Positions 53,859-62,234 of a stretch of DNA of 64,000 nucleotides are shown one piece after another. How positions within the stretch are numbered: position 1 is the first letter of the stretch; each line of letters begins with the position of its first letter. A program made the position numbers and the translations under genes. The stretch spans positions 62,001-126,000 of the forward strand of contig NZ_SELQ01000007.1 in NCBI RefSeq assembly GCF_004145405.1, written 5' to 3'. The notes below the pieces were generated by a model. The model did not search any database. It had not been told where the DNA came from and worked only from the letters and a program-made list of their open reading frames with translations. Source of the stretch: Salipiger sp. IMCC34102 (GTDB lineage Bacteria > Pseudomonadota > Alphaproteobacteria > Rhodobacterales > Rhodobacteraceae).

Positions 53859-54032
53859 ATGAGCAAACGCTGGATCGAGAAAACCACCGAAGCCGCCGCC
53901 AAACCGACCCCGGCCCCGTGGGAGCGTGGCGCCAGGCGTGCGGCGATGATCGCCAAGCGCCTCGACCAGGATCGCCGCGCGGCGAAGATCTCCCTCGCCC
54001 CGCTGCCCGAAGGCCTGTGCCTTTCGGCCTGA
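53859..54032 (+). CDS. 57-residue conserved-type basic protein
   Basis: Reads MSKRWIEKTTEAAAKPTPAP, then PWERGARRAAMIAKRLDQDR, rich in Lys/Arg/Ala and with no signal peptide, so likely cytoplasmic. A similar short protein with the PWxRGxRR core occurs in other roseobacters as I recall it. ATG 53859 is preceded by a GAGGA-type site. The gap to pgeF (259 bases) holds the promoter region. Followed by a terminator (54077-54115). Confidence 0.6.
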   Translation: MSKRWIEKTTEAAAKPTPAPWERGARRAAMIAKRLDQDRRAAKISLAPLPEGLCLSA

Positions 54033-54076
54033 GCCCCTCTCATTCCCGATGGCCGGTGTTCCGCCCCGGCCCCCTG

Positions 54077-54115
54077 CCCCGCACCGCCGCCCCTGGCCGT
54101 GCGGGGATCTTTTTT
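54077..54115 (+). terminator. Rho-independent terminator
   Basis: CCCCGCAC / GTGCGGGG stem (8 bp), 14-base loop, then ATCTTTTTT, after the 57-residue gene. It may also serve the convergent ybdK-type gene. Confidence 0.85.
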
Positions 54116-54148
54116 GCCCGCCACCGGTCGGGCCCTAGCGGCGAGGCC

Positions 54149-55282
54149 CTAGTCCACCCCCTCCATGAACTCCGCCGCGAGCGCATCGACCACGGCGCAG
54201 AGCGCCTCCCGCGGGTCCGCCCCCGCCTCTTTGCGCGCCGCGCGCAGCGCCCGCTGCCGGTCGGCCGAACTGCCCTGGCTTGCGATGTCGCGCGCGGCTT
54301 CCGCCTCGGCCCGGCAGCCCAGCGCATCCAGATCCCCAGACAGCAGCACCAGCAACTCCTCGACCAGATCGGCGAAAGGCACGATCCGCTTCGCACCGCT
54401 GTCGATCAGCCCTTCCTTCACGCCGTAACGCTGCGCGCGCCAGCGGTTCTCGGCCACCACCAGGGGATCGGTCTCGCGCCAGGGATCGCCACCTTCGGTC
54501 CGGCGCCACAGCATCCGCACCAGCGCCTGGGTCAAGGCAGCCAGCGTCAGCGTATCCTCCAGCCGGGGCGAGACATCGCAGATCCGCGCCTCGAGCGTCG
54601 GGAACCCGGCAGAAGGACGCAGGTCCCACCAGATCTTCGAGGCATCGTCGATCACCCCAAGCTCGGTCAGCGCCGCGACCCGCGACCGGTACTCGGCCCA
54701 GCTCTCCATCCGGGGCGGCAGACCCGTGCGCGGCATCGAATCGAAGATCGTCATGCGGTAGCTGGCCAGCCCCGTGTCGCGCCCCTGCCAGAACGGCGAG
54801 GACGTGGACAGCGCCAGCAGGTGCGGCAGGAAATAGCTGAGCTGATTCATCAGCGCGATGCGCCGGTCCTCGTCCTCCAGCCCGACGTGGACATGCATGC
54901 CGCCGATCAGCATCCGCCGCGCGACGGCACCCAGATCGTCATCCAGCTGATTATAGCGCGGCTTGTCGGTGCGGCCCTGCTGCTTCCAGTCGGCGAAGGG
55001 ATGGCAGGACGCCGCGATGGGCTTCAGACCGTAGCCTTCCGCAAGGCGCGCCACGCTGCGCCGCATCGCGCCCAGATCGTCCCGCGCCTCGGCGATGGTC
55101 GCACAGATCCCGGTGCCTACCTCGACCTGGCAATTCAGGAACTCGGAGCTAACCCGATCGCCCAGTTCCGCCTCCAACTCGGTCATCAGCGCATCGGGGG
55201 TCGCGACCAGTTCGCGGCTTTGCGCGTCGGTCAGCAGGTATTCCTCCTCGATCCCGATGGTGAAGGCGGGCACCTGGGTCAT
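54149..55282 (-). CDS. YbdK-type carboxylate-amine ligase (glutamate-cysteine ligase 2 family)
   Basis: A 377-residue enzyme of the GCS2 family (YbdK), which has weak glutamate-cysteine ligase activity in E. coli. Family motifs are [14 protein letters not shown] at the N-terminus, the metal-binding [15 protein letters not shown] near residue 129, and [19 protein letters not shown]. Start [10 protein letters not shown] at 55282. The upstream 257 bases to the LOV kinase show no gene. Physiological role unproven. Confidence 0.93.
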   Translation of the reverse strand: MTQVPAFTIGIEEEYLLTDAQSRELVATPDALMTELEAELGDRVSSEFLNCQVEVGTGICATIAEARDDLGAMRRSVARLAEGYGLKPIAASCHPFADWKQQGRTDKPRYNQLDDDLGAVARRMLIGGMHVHVGLEDEDRRIALMNQLSYFLPHLLALSTSSPFWQGRDTGLASYRMTIFDSMPRTGLPPRMESWAEYRSRVAALTELGVIDDASKIWWDLRPSAGFPTLEARICDVSPRLEDTLTLAALTQALVRMLWRRTEGGDPWRETDPLVVAENRWRAQRYGVKEGLIDSGAKRIVPFADLVEELLVLLSGDLDALGCRAEAEAARDIASQGSSADRQRALRAARKEAGADPREALCAVVDALAAEFMEGVD

Positions 55283-55539
55283 CGGCAAGCTCCAACTCGT
55301 GATTCGCGCCGCACCGCGCCTGGGGGGAGCGGGCAGTATCGGCCCGAACGCCCGCGCGATCCATCCCGATCCCTTGTCGGTGAGGCGGATCGTGGCAAAA
55401 TTCTCCGCCCGTCTGCGGGACTTGGCCTGAACCCGCCGCCGCAAGGCCGCCCCACCAGACAAACCTTACACGGCAAACCGGGGGTGCGGCGCACCCGCGG
55501 CGAGCTCCGCTTAATGCACCTCTCCCCCGTAGCCCGGTC

Positions 55540-56571
55540 TTACCCGAGCTGGCCGAGGTCGATATCGGCCCAGATGCGGGTGCCGCCATCGGGGCGCGCC
55601 TCGGTCCGGACCTTGCAGTCCAGGCTGATGGCCACCTGGCGGACGATCCGGCTGCCCAGCCCGCCACCGTCGGGCCAGTCGATCCCCTCCGGCAGGCCAA
55701 GGCCGTCGTCGCTGACCTCGATCCGCAACGTATCGTCGTCCCGCATTTCCATCGTCAGATCGACCGTGCCCGTCTCCCGCCCCGTGAAGGCGTGTTTGAG
55801 CGCATTGGTCAGGATTTCCGAGACCAGGAACCCGATCTGCGTCGCGATTTCGGGCGAGGCTTCGCAAGACACGGTCTGGACATTGACCCGGATCCCCTGG
55901 CGTCCGTCCAGGTGTCCGATGGTGCTGGCGACCCGGCTGACGTAGGCGCCCAATGCGACGTTGGCGTCGCCGTTGTCGCGCCCCGACATCTCCTCGTAGA
56001 GAAGCTGCAACGTCTCGATCCGGCGCGAAAGGGTGCCGAAGTCCGCCTGCGGAGATTCCTCGCGGGCCTGCAGGCGGATCATGCTGACGATCATGGACAG
56101 GTGATTCTTGACCCGGTGCTGCAACTCGCGCAACGCGACTAGGGTTTCCTCCCGCTCGGGGTTGGGTTTCTTGCCCCCGCCGCCGATCCGCTTCTGGATA
56201 CCGATGAAGTAGGATACGTTTCCCTCGTCATCCGTCAGCGGCGACAGCACCAGCCGATTCCAGAAGGCCTCCCCGTCGGCGCGGTAGTTCAGAAGGTCGA
56301 CCGACAGCTCCTTGCTGTTGTCGACCGCGTCGCGGATCAGGCGCACCGCTTCGGGATCGGTATCGGCGCCTTGCAGGAAACGGCAGTTCCGCCCGATCGC
56401 GGCGGCACGGGAATAGCCCGTGATCCGCTCGAACGCGGTGTTGAGGTAGATGATCGGGTTGTCGGGAAGATTCGGATTGGTCAGCACGACGGCCACGTCA
56501 TCGCCCATCGAGCGTGCCATGTTCTCCGCCTCGGTCATCGAGCCTTCAATAGTCGAACCGGCTTCGTTCAT
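55540..56571 (-). CDS. LOV-domain (blue-light) HWE/HisKA_2-type sensor histidine kinase
   Basis: A 343-residue soluble sensor kinase. The PAS/LOV domain shows AAAIGRNCRFLQGADTD, with the photoactive Cys at about residue 63 in the GxNCRFLQ flavin motif, followed by LNYRADGEAFWNRLVLSPL and VSYFIGIQKRI. The kinase module has LRELQHRVKNHLSMIVSMI (phosphoacceptor His of the HisKA_2 class) and ATPase motifs LTNALKHAFTG, SDDGLGLPEG and GGGLGSRIVRQ. ATG 56571 (MNEAGSTIEG) has GAGG six bases upstream; ATG 56583 is an alternative giving four more residues. No response regulator is adjacent. Confidence 0.92.
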   Translation of the reverse strand: MNEAGSTIEGSMTEAENMARSMGDDVAVVLTNPNLPDNPIIYLNTAFERITGYSRAAAIGRNCRFLQGADTDPEAVRLIRDAVDNSKELSVDLLNYRADGEAFWNRLVLSPLTDDEGNVSYFIGIQKRIGGGGKKPNPEREETLVALRELQHRVKNHLSMIVSMIRLQAREESPQADFGTLSRRIETLQLLYEEMSGRDNGDANVALGAYVSRVASTIGHLDGRQGIRVNVQTVSCEASPEIATQIGFLVSEILTNALKHAFTGRETGTVDLTMEMRDDDTLRIEVSDDGLGLPEGIDWPDGGGLGSRIVRQVAISLDCKVRTEARPDGGTRIWADIDLGQLG

Positions 56572-56697
56572 CCCGAACCTCATACTCTAACGAATGCGTC
56601 AGATGACATATCGTCGCGCGGGTGGCCACCGCCCGTAACGCGACACGATGTCCCGCTAGGTAAACACTGAATGAAGACTATCCTAGATCAAACCAGA

Positions 56698-57198
56698 TCA
56701 GGCGTCACGTTTCAGGCGCGCCTCCAGCACGTCGAAGGGCACGCCCGGTTCATCCTTCGCGCCCCGGATCACCAGCGAGGTCTTCACGCTCGCCACGTTG
56801 GGCGCGCTGGTCAACTCCTCCGTCAGGAAGCGCTGGAAGGTCCGCAGATCGGGGGCCACGCACTTGAGGATGAAATCCACCTCGCCGTTGAGCATGTGGC
56901 ACTCGCGCACCAGCGGCCAGCCTTCGCAGCGCGCCTCGAAGGCGGCGAGGTCCGCTTCCGCCTGGCTTTGCAGCCCGACCATGGCGAAGACCTGGACCTC
57001 GAACCCCAGTTCGCGCGGGTCGACGTCCGCGTGATAGCCGCGGATGTAGCCCTGCTCTTCCAGCGTGCGCACCCGGCGCAGGCACGGCGGCGCGCTGATG
57101 CCCACCCGCTTGGCCAGTTCGACGTTGGTCATCCGCCCGTCGGCCTGCAGTTGCGCCAGAATCATCCGGTCGATCTCGTCCAGCTTTGCACCGGGCAT
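56698..57198 (-). CDS. Lrp/AsnC-family transcriptional regulator
   Basis: A 166-residue regulator. An N-terminal winged HTH ([20 protein letters not shown] then [19 protein letters not shown]) is followed by the RAM ligand-binding domain ([20 protein letters not shown] and C-terminal [11 protein letters not shown]). It is divergent from trxB with 152 bases between starts. That region holds two direct repeats TGCGCAAC spaced 21 bases, consistent with a site for a dimeric or octameric Lrp protein. Target and effector unknown. ATG 57198. Confidence 0.92.
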   Translation of the reverse strand: MPGAKLDEIDRMILAQLQADGRMTNVELAKRVGISAPPCLRRVRTLEEQGYIRGYHADVDPRELGFEVQVFAMVGLQSQAEADLAAFEARCEGWPLVRECHMLNGEVDFILKCVAPDLRTFQRFLTEELTSAPNVASVKTSLVIRGAKDEPGVPFDVLEARLKRDA

Positions 57199-57247
57199 TC
57201 GGGTTTTCTCCAAAGGTTTCGTATTTTCCTACGCCAACCCGCCAGCC

Positions 57248-57277
57248 TGCGCAACAATGTTTCACACTTGCGCAACT
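57248..57277 (+). promoter_or_regulatory. Candidate Lrp-type operator between the regulator and trxB
   Basis: Direct repeats TGCGCAAC at 57248 and 57269, 21 bases apart, about two helical turns. TTTC and CGAAAC lie 3' of them, suggesting repeated half-sites in the intergenic region. Confidence 0.45.
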
Positions 57278-57350
57278 ATGCGAAACGCGTTCCGCCTTTC
57301 GCCAGGCCGCGCCAGCCCCTATATCGGTGCCCACCAGACAAGAGGCCCCC

Positions 57351-58352
57351 ATGTCCCAGACCCGTCACACCCGGCTGCTCATCGTCGGTTCCGGCCCCGC
57401 CGGTTACTCCGCCGGCGTCTATGCCGCCCGCGCCATGCTGGAACCGATGCTGATCCAGGGGATCGAGCCCGGCGGCCAGCTGACCACCACCACCGAAGTC
57501 GAGAACTGGCCCGGCGACACCGAGGTGCAGGGCCCCGACCTGATGGTCCGGATGGAGACCCACGCCCGCGCCATGGGCACCGAGATCGTGCATGACATCG
57601 TCTCGGACCTGGACCTGTCGAAACGCCCCTTTACCGCCACCTGCGACAGCGGTGCCGTCGTCACCGCCGACGCCGTGATCCTCGCGACCGGCGCCCGCGC
57701 CAAGTGGCTGGGCCTGCCGTCGGAAGAGGCGTTCAAGGGGTTCGGCGTCTCGGCTTGCGCCACCTGCGACGGCTTCTTCTATCGCGGGCAGGAGATCGTC
57801 GTCGTGGGCGGCGGCAATACGGCGGTGGAAGAGGCGCTGTTCCTCACCAACTTCGCCTCGAAGGTCACGCTGGTGCACCGCCGCGACGAACTTCGGGCAG
57901 AGGCGATTCTGCAGCAGCGCCTTCTGAAGAACCCCAAGATCGAGACCCTCTGGCACCACGAGATCGACGAGATCCTCGGCACCGACCAGCCCAAGGGCGT
58001 CGAATCGGTCCGGCTCAGGAACGTGCAGACGGGCGAGACGACCGAACTGCCCGCGAAGGGCGTCTTCGTCGCGATCGGTCACGCGCCGGCCTCCGAACTG
58101 GTGAAGGACCAGCTGGAGTTGCACCACGGCGGCTACGTGAAGGTCGAGCCGGGCAGCACCCGCACCGCGATCCCGGGCGTCTTCGCCGCGGGCGATCTGA
58201 CCGACCACGTCTACCGCCAGGCCGTCACCAGCGCGGGCATGGGCTGCATGGCCGCCCTCGACGCCGAACGCTTCCTGGCCGAGCACGACCAGGCCCCCCG
58301 CGACGAGGTCACGCTTCCGCTTGGCTACGGCGCGGAAGAGCCCGCCGAGTAA
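57351..58352 (+). CDS. trxB: Thioredoxin reductase
   Basis: NADPH-dependent FAD enzyme that reduces thioredoxin, 333 residues. It has [20 protein letters not shown] at the FAD site, the redox pair CATCDG at about residues 138-143, the NADPH motif [16 protein letters not shown] near 155, and [20 protein letters not shown] near the C-terminus. ATG 57351. The product would supply the thioredoxin-type proteins. Downstream is a hairpin with an A-rich edge that faces the other strand (58405-58451). Confidence 0.97.
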   Translation: MSQTRHTRLLIVGSGPAGYSAGVYAARAMLEPMLIQGIEPGGQLTTTTEVENWPGDTEVQGPDLMVRMETHARAMGTEIVHDIVSDLDLSKRPFTATCDSGAVVTADAVILATGARAKWLGLPSEEAFKGFGVSACATCDGFFYRGQEIVVVGGGNTAVEEALFLTNFASKVTLVHRRDELRAEAILQQRLLKNPKIETLWHHEIDEILGTDQPKGVESVRLRNVQTGETTELPAKGVFVAIGHAPASELVKDQLELHHGGYVKVEPGSTRTAIPGVFAAGDLTDHVYRQAVTSAGMGCMAALDAERFLAEHDQAPRDEVTLPLGYGAEEPAE

Positions 58353-58404
58353 CCCCGACGTGGTCGGTCCCCTGGGGCCGATGCCTTCGGCGGGAGCATT
58401 CTTT

Positions 58405-58451
58405 AAAAAAACGAGGAGGGCCGGTCGCCATGAGGCACCGGCCTTCCCTCG
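58405..58451 (-). terminator. Strong minus-strand hairpin with U7 tract between plus-strand genes
   Basis: GGCCGGT / ACCGGCC core plus outer CGAGG-type pairing, about 14 bp with one bulge, followed on the minus strand by seven U residues (A7 at 58405-58411). No annotated minus-strand gene ends here. Together with copy 5 of repeat family 1 it could form a small RNA. Confidence 0.7.
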
Positions 58452-58469
58452 TTCGAACGAACCCCAGGG

Positions 58470-58515
58470 CTTCTTTGGATTGAAAATACTTGCCCCGCCG
58501 GCGAGGCGTCCCGCA
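58470..58515 (-). repeat. Interspersed repeat, family 1, copy 5
   Basis: Matches copy 2 (16121-16167) almost base for base: CTTCTTTGGATTGAAAATAC then TTGCCCCGCCGGCGAGGCGT on the plus strand. It stands between trxB and the HTH-Sat-CysC gene. Confidence 0.85.
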
Positions 58516-58593
58516 CCCTCCACCCGCGGGGCGCCGCCCGCTGACGCGCCGAGTGTCGCAAATTTGCCGATAGTCCGCCTCGGGCAAAGTTTG

Positions 58594-58645
58594 TTCTTTC
58601 GTGAACAGACTTTTTGGGCCAAGCAGCGTTCACGCTTGAACAGAC
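58594..58645 (+). promoter_or_regulatory. Two tandem dyad-like boxes upstream of the HTH-Sat-CysC gene
   Basis: Box 1 (58594-58610) TTCTTTCGTGAACAGAC and box 2 (58629-58645) TTCACGCTTGAACAGAC match at 13 of 17 positions. Each has TTC and GAA arms, and their starts are 35 bases apart. CGTGAAC (58600-58606) and GTTCACG (58628-58634) also pair as an inverted repeat. They end 40 bases before ATG 58686. Confidence 0.45.
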
Positions 58646-58685
58646 CCGAATCGCCGTACCCGTGACCTTTTCGAAACCCGCCCCC

Positions 58686-60737
58686 ATGACCGATGCCGAA
58701 GAGCGGCTCTTTCGCCTGCTCCGCCAGCTCGACCGGTCGCCATCCGCCAGCCAGCGCGAAACGGCGGCGGCGGTGGGCGTGTCGCTGGGTCGGCTCAACG
58801 CGCAGATCAAGCAGGCCATCGCGGACGGCTTCGTCAGCCTGTCCGACCGGACCGGCGCCGACCGGCGCAGCCGGGTGGCCTATGCGCTGACCCACAAGGG
58901 GGCCGCGTTGAAGGCGCGCCTCAGCGACCGTTTCCTCGCGCGCAAGTTCGCGGAATACCAGACCCTCCACGCAGAGCTGACCGGACCCGCCGGCGGCACC
59001 TATTCCACCCTCAACAGGATCTCTCCCATGGAAAACAACCTCGCCCCGATCCCGGAGCTCTACGTCAGCCACGACAGCGCGCAGAAGATGAAGCACGACG
59101 CAGGCGAGCTCGTCAGCCACGACCTGACCCCGCGCCAGATCTGCGACCTCGAACTGCTGATGAACGGCGGCTTCAACCCGCTGAAGGGCTTTCTGTCCGA
59201 GAAGGACTACGACGGCGTGGTCGAGAACATGCGCCTCGCCGACGGCACCCTGTGGCCCATGCCCATCACGCTCGACGTCTCCGAGGACTTCGCGGCCGGC
59301 ATCGAGACCGGCCAGGACATCGCCCTGCGCGACCAGGAAGGCGTGATCCTCGCCACCATGACCGTCACCGACAAGTGGGAGCCCAACAAGGCCCGCGAGG
59401 CCGAGAAGGTCTTCGGCGCCGACGACGACGCGCACCCGGCGGTGAACTACCTGCACAACCAGGCGGGCAAGATCTACCTCGGCGGTCCCGTGACCGGCAT
59501 CCAGCAGCCCGTGCACTACGACTTCCGCGCCCGCCGCGACACGCCCAACGAGCTGCGCGCTTACTTCCGCAAGCTGGGCTGGCGCAAGGTCGTGGCGTTC
59601 CAGACCCGCAATCCCCTGCACCGCGCCCACCAGGAGCTGACCTTCCGCGCCGCCAAGGAAGCGCAGGCCAACCTGCTGATCCACCCCGTCGTCGGCCTGA
59701 CGAAGCCCGGCGATGTCGATCACTTCACCCGCGTGCGCTGCTACGAGGCGGTCCTCGACCAATACCAGCCCTCCACCACCACCATGTCCCTGCTGAACCT
59801 CGCCATGCGCATGGCCGGCCCGCGCGAGGCGGTCTGGCACGGACTGATCCGCCGCAACCACGGCTGCACCCACTTCATCGTCGGCCGCGACCACGCCGGC
59901 CCGGGCAAGAACTCCGCCGGTGAGGACTTCTACGGCCCCTACGATGCGCAGGACCTCTTCCGCGAGCACCAGGAAGAGATGGGCATCGAGATGGTGGACT
60001 TCAAACACATGGTCTACGTCCAGGAACGCGCCCAGTACGAGCCCGCCGACGAGATCGCGGACAAGGACGAGGTCACGATCCTGAACATCTCGGGCACCGA
60101 ACTGCGCCGCCGTCTGCAGGAGGGGCTGGAGATCCCCGAATGGTTCTCCTTCCCGCAGGTCGTCGAAGAGCTGCGCCGCACCAAGCCCGCGCGCTCCAAG
60201 CAAGGCTTCACCGTGTTCTTCACCGGCTACTCCGGCTCGGGCAAGTCCACCATCGCCAACGCCCTGATGGTGAAGCTGATGGAAATGGGCGGCCGTCCCG
60301 TGACGCTGCTGGACGGTGACATCGTGCGCAAGAACCTCAGCTCGGAGCTGGGCTTCTCGAAGGAGCACCGCGACCTGAACATCCGCCGGATCGGCTACGT
60401 CGCCTCCGAGATCACCAAGAACGGCGGCATCGCGATCTGCGCGCCCATCGCGCCCTACGCCACCACCCGCCGCGCCGTGCGGCAGGACATCGAAGACTTC
60501 GGCGCCTTCATCGAGGTCCACGTCGCGACCTCTCTGGAGGAATGCGAGCGCCGCGACCGCAAGGGGCTCTACAAGCTGGCCCGTGAAGGCAAGATCAAGG
60601 AATTCACCGGAATTTCGGACCCCTACGACGCCCCCGTAAATCCCGAACTGCGCGTGGACACCGAAGGCCAGGAGGTGGACAATTGCGCCCACCAGGTGAT
60701 CCTCAAGCTCGAAGCGATGGGCCTCATCAAGGCCTGA
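58686..60737 (+). CDS. sat: MarR-type HTH domain fused in frame to ATP sulfurylase / APS kinase
   Basis: Sulfate activation: ATP sulfurylase makes APS and the kinase makes PAPS. The open frame encodes 683 residues without a stop. Residues 1-114 resemble the EPS-associated MarR regulators (winged HTH SQRETAAAVGVSLGRLNAQI, then ALTHKGAALKARLSDRFLAR). From residue 115 (ATG 59028, MENNLAPIPELYVSHDSAQK) comes a normal-length 569-residue Sat-CysC. It has QTRNPLHRAHQELTFRAAKE, HFIVGRDHAGPG, and APS-kinase P-loop FTGYSGSGKSTIANAL near 514-522, with DGDIVRKNLSSELGFSKEHR. An AGGATCTCTCCC site before 59028 could allow the enzyme alone to be made. Confidence 0.85.
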   Translation: MTDAEERLFRLLRQLDRSPSASQRETAAAVGVSLGRLNAQIKQAIADGFVSLSDRTGADRRSRVAYALTHKGAALKARLSDRFLARKFAEYQTLHAELTGPAGGTYSTLNRISPMENNLAPIPELYVSHDSAQKMKHDAGELVSHDLTPRQICDLELLMNGGFNPLKGFLSEKDYDGVVENMRLADGTLWPMPITLDVSEDFAAGIETGQDIALRDQEGVILATMTVTDKWEPNKAREAEKVFGADDDAHPAVNYLHNQAGKIYLGGPVTGIQQPVHYDFRARRDTPNELRAYFRKLGWRKVVAFQTRNPLHRAHQELTFRAAKEAQANLLIHPVVGLTKPGDVDHFTRVRCYEAVLDQYQPSTTTMSLLNLAMRMAGPREAVWHGLIRRNHGCTHFIVGRDHAGPGKNSAGEDFYGPYDAQDLFREHQEEMGIEMVDFKHMVYVQERAQYEPADEIADKDEVTILNISGTELRRRLQEGLEIPEWFSFPQVVEELRRTKPARSKQGFTVFFTGYSGSGKSTIANALMVKLMEMGGRPVTLLDGDIVRKNLSSELGFSKEHRDLNIRRIGYVASEITKNGGIAICAPIAPYATTRRAVRQDIEDFGAFIEVHVATSLEECERRDRKGLYKLAREGKIKEFTGISDPYDAPVNPELRVDTEGQEVDNCAHQVILKLEAMGLIKA

Positions 60738-60759
60738 GGGCCTGCATCGGGAACCGCAG

Positions 60760-60788
60760 AAAAGGCCGGGCCCCGCGCCCGGCCTTTT
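60760..60788 (+). terminator. Rho-independent terminator after sat
   Basis: Perfect 11-bp stem AAAAGGCCGGG / CCCGGCCTTTT, seven-base loop, after the sat stop. The T-run is in the stem end; it is symmetrical, so it works in both directions. Confidence 0.9.
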
Positions 60789-60966
60789 CGCGTGGCACTT
60801 TGCGGCGCGACATCCGGCGCGGGCAGGTCTGGCAGTGCTTTGCAACCTTAGGTAAATGGTGCCTTAATAGGGCCGCGCTTCAGGCCGCATTCTGACGCCA
60901 TCCCCTGCGATACGGACCGGTGGCGGGGCCTGTCCTGCCGCAACGCGATCCGATCGGAGACCACTC

Positions 60967-61920
60967 ATGCGGATTCTTGCCGTCGACGACGATCCGATCA
61001 TCCTCGAGCTTCTGGCCTCGCCGATGTATCTGGGATCGGACCACGACGTGACCTGTGCCGGCTCCGCCGCCGAGGCGGTCGACGAGCTCGACGCGACCGA
61101 AGCCACCTTCGATTCGATCCTGCTCGATATCGACATGCCGGTGCGCAACGGCATCGACCTCTGCGCGGAGATCCGGCAAAGGCCGCCCTACGCCACGACC
61201 CCGATCCTGATGATCACCGCCACGCGCGAGGCAGAGACGATGCAGCGCGCCTATTCGGCCGGTGCGACCGATTTCATCTCCAAGCCGCTGGACGGGGTCG
61301 AGGTGGGCGCGCGTATCTCGCTTGCGACCATGCTGAACGACAGTCTCGCCCGCGAGCGCCAGATGCGCGCCGCCTTCGACCGGCTACAGAAATACGTGGC
61401 CGCGGGCTTCGATCACCGCACGGCCTCCGTCCAAGCCGGCCCGCTGGCGCTGATGGCGCTGCAGAACCGCCTGCTGCATCTCGAACCGGGGGTGCATGCG
61501 CTGTCGATGTTCAGCGTTCATTTCGCAGCCCTCGCGGAGTTCGAGGAAAGCCCCCAGGGCGGTGATCTTCTGCGTCGGATCGCGCGGATCGGGGCGGCGA
61601 CCACCTCGGTGCTGGCCTACCCCACCTCGACGCTGGCCTACGCCGGGCGCGGCCTGTTCCTGGGCGTGACCTTCGGCCGCCGCCGCGAGGTGCTGGACGT
61701 GGTCCAGAAAAAGGCCGCCGCGGCGATCCGGAAGATGTGGGCCGAACACGACCTGCCCGATCCGGTGCCCGTGCCGGTCTGCGACACGGTGTCGAACATG
61801 GGGGTCTGGACCGGGCGCGACGCCTCGGAAGAGCTGGAAAGCTACGCCTGCCGCACCATCCCCGACTTCACCGCGATCGGCCCCCGCAGGCACGTCGGCG
61901 ACGCGTTCTCGGGCTTCTAA
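60967..61920 (+). CDS. Response regulator with degenerate GGDEF-like C-terminal domain
   Basis: A 317-residue protein. Residues 1-120 are a receiver domain: ILAVDDDPIILELL (acidic pocket), LLDIDMPVRNG (phospho-acceptor Asp), MITAT and ISKPLDG (conserved Lys). The rest (about 150-290) has a layout like a GGDEF domain, FSVHFAALAEFEE then LRRIARIGA and LAYAGRGLFLGVTFG. The signature GG(D/E)EF is replaced by AGRGLF, so diguanylate cyclase activity is unlikely. It may bind c-di-GMP or a partner, or act as a single-domain regulator. No partner kinase adjacent; the LOV kinase is 5 kb away. Confidence 0.75.
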   Translation: MRILAVDDDPIILELLASPMYLGSDHDVTCAGSAAEAVDELDATEATFDSILLDIDMPVRNGIDLCAEIRQRPPYATTPILMITATREAETMQRAYSAGATDFISKPLDGVEVGARISLATMLNDSLARERQMRAAFDRLQKYVAAGFDHRTASVQAGPLALMALQNRLLHLEPGVHALSMFSVHFAALAEFEESPQGGDLLRRIARIGAATTSVLAYPTSTLAYAGRGLFLGVTFGRRREVLDVVQKKAAAAIRKMWAEHDLPDPVPVPVCDTVSNMGVWTGRDASEELESYACRTIPDFTAIGPRRHVGDAFSGF

Positions 61921-61932
61921 ATCCTTCGAAGA

Positions 61933-61970
61933 CGACAAGACCCGGATCACGCGGGATCCGGGTCTTGTCG
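61933..61970. terminator. Perfect 16-bp hairpin downstream of the response regulator
   Basis: CGACAAGACCCGGATC / GATCCGGGTCTTGTCG with a six-base loop and no pure U-run (TTCTTGG follows). Likely a bidirectional terminator between the response regulator and the convergent DUF1150 gene. Confidence 0.65.
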
Positions 61971-62006
61971 TTCTTGGTCGCCAGGCCGAACCGATCACGT
62001 GAAGGA

Positions 62007-62231
62007 TCAGTGCAGGGCCACCAGCTGCATGTGGTGTTCGTCCGCCAGGTGGCTCGCCAGGCCTTCGCTCGCGACCAGCGCGACTTGCTCACCCTTGGTG
62101 TTGTGCACGGCGAACAGCGTCTCGAGCTCGCCCGCCTGCTCGCGCACCTCGTCCGGAAGATCGGAGGTCGCGACCGGCTTGAGATACACGATGTTCTGGC
62201 CCAGATCGGCAAAATCTTTCTTCGTAAACAT
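62007..62231 (-). CDS. DUF1150 family protein
   Basis: A 74-residue soluble protein, MFTKKDFADLGQNIVYLKPV, with the DUF1150 layout; the family is known next to hsp20 genes in alphaproteobacteria. The gene starts three bases after the hsp20 stop, so it is co-transcribed, and its function is probably heat-stress related, though undefined. ATG 62231. Confidence 0.85.
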   Translation of the reverse strand: MFTKKDFADLGQNIVYLKPVATSDLPDEVREQAGELETLFAVHNTKGEQVALVASEGLASHLADEHHMQLVALH

Positions 62232-62234
62232 GCT

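Larger units (their letters stand above)
58405..58560 (-). ncRNA. Candidate small RNA on the minus strand between trxB and sat
   Basis: Read 5' to 3' on the minus strand the stretch holds the GC-rich palindrome of family 1 copy 5 (58515-58470), a short A/T-rich linker, and then the terminator hairpin with U7 (58451-58405). I do not see a convincing minus-strand promoter near 58560-58620, so this remains a candidate. Confidence 0.3.

Noticed and set aside
58686-59027. The HTH segment as a separate gene ending before sat
   Set aside because: No stop codon exists in this frame before ATG 59028; it runs directly into Sat, so it is annotated as a fusion with a possible internal start.
57276-60845. 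1189-residue minus-strand frame opposite trxB and sat
   Set aside because: Shadow of trxB and the Sat-CysC gene; low-complexity and no family motif.
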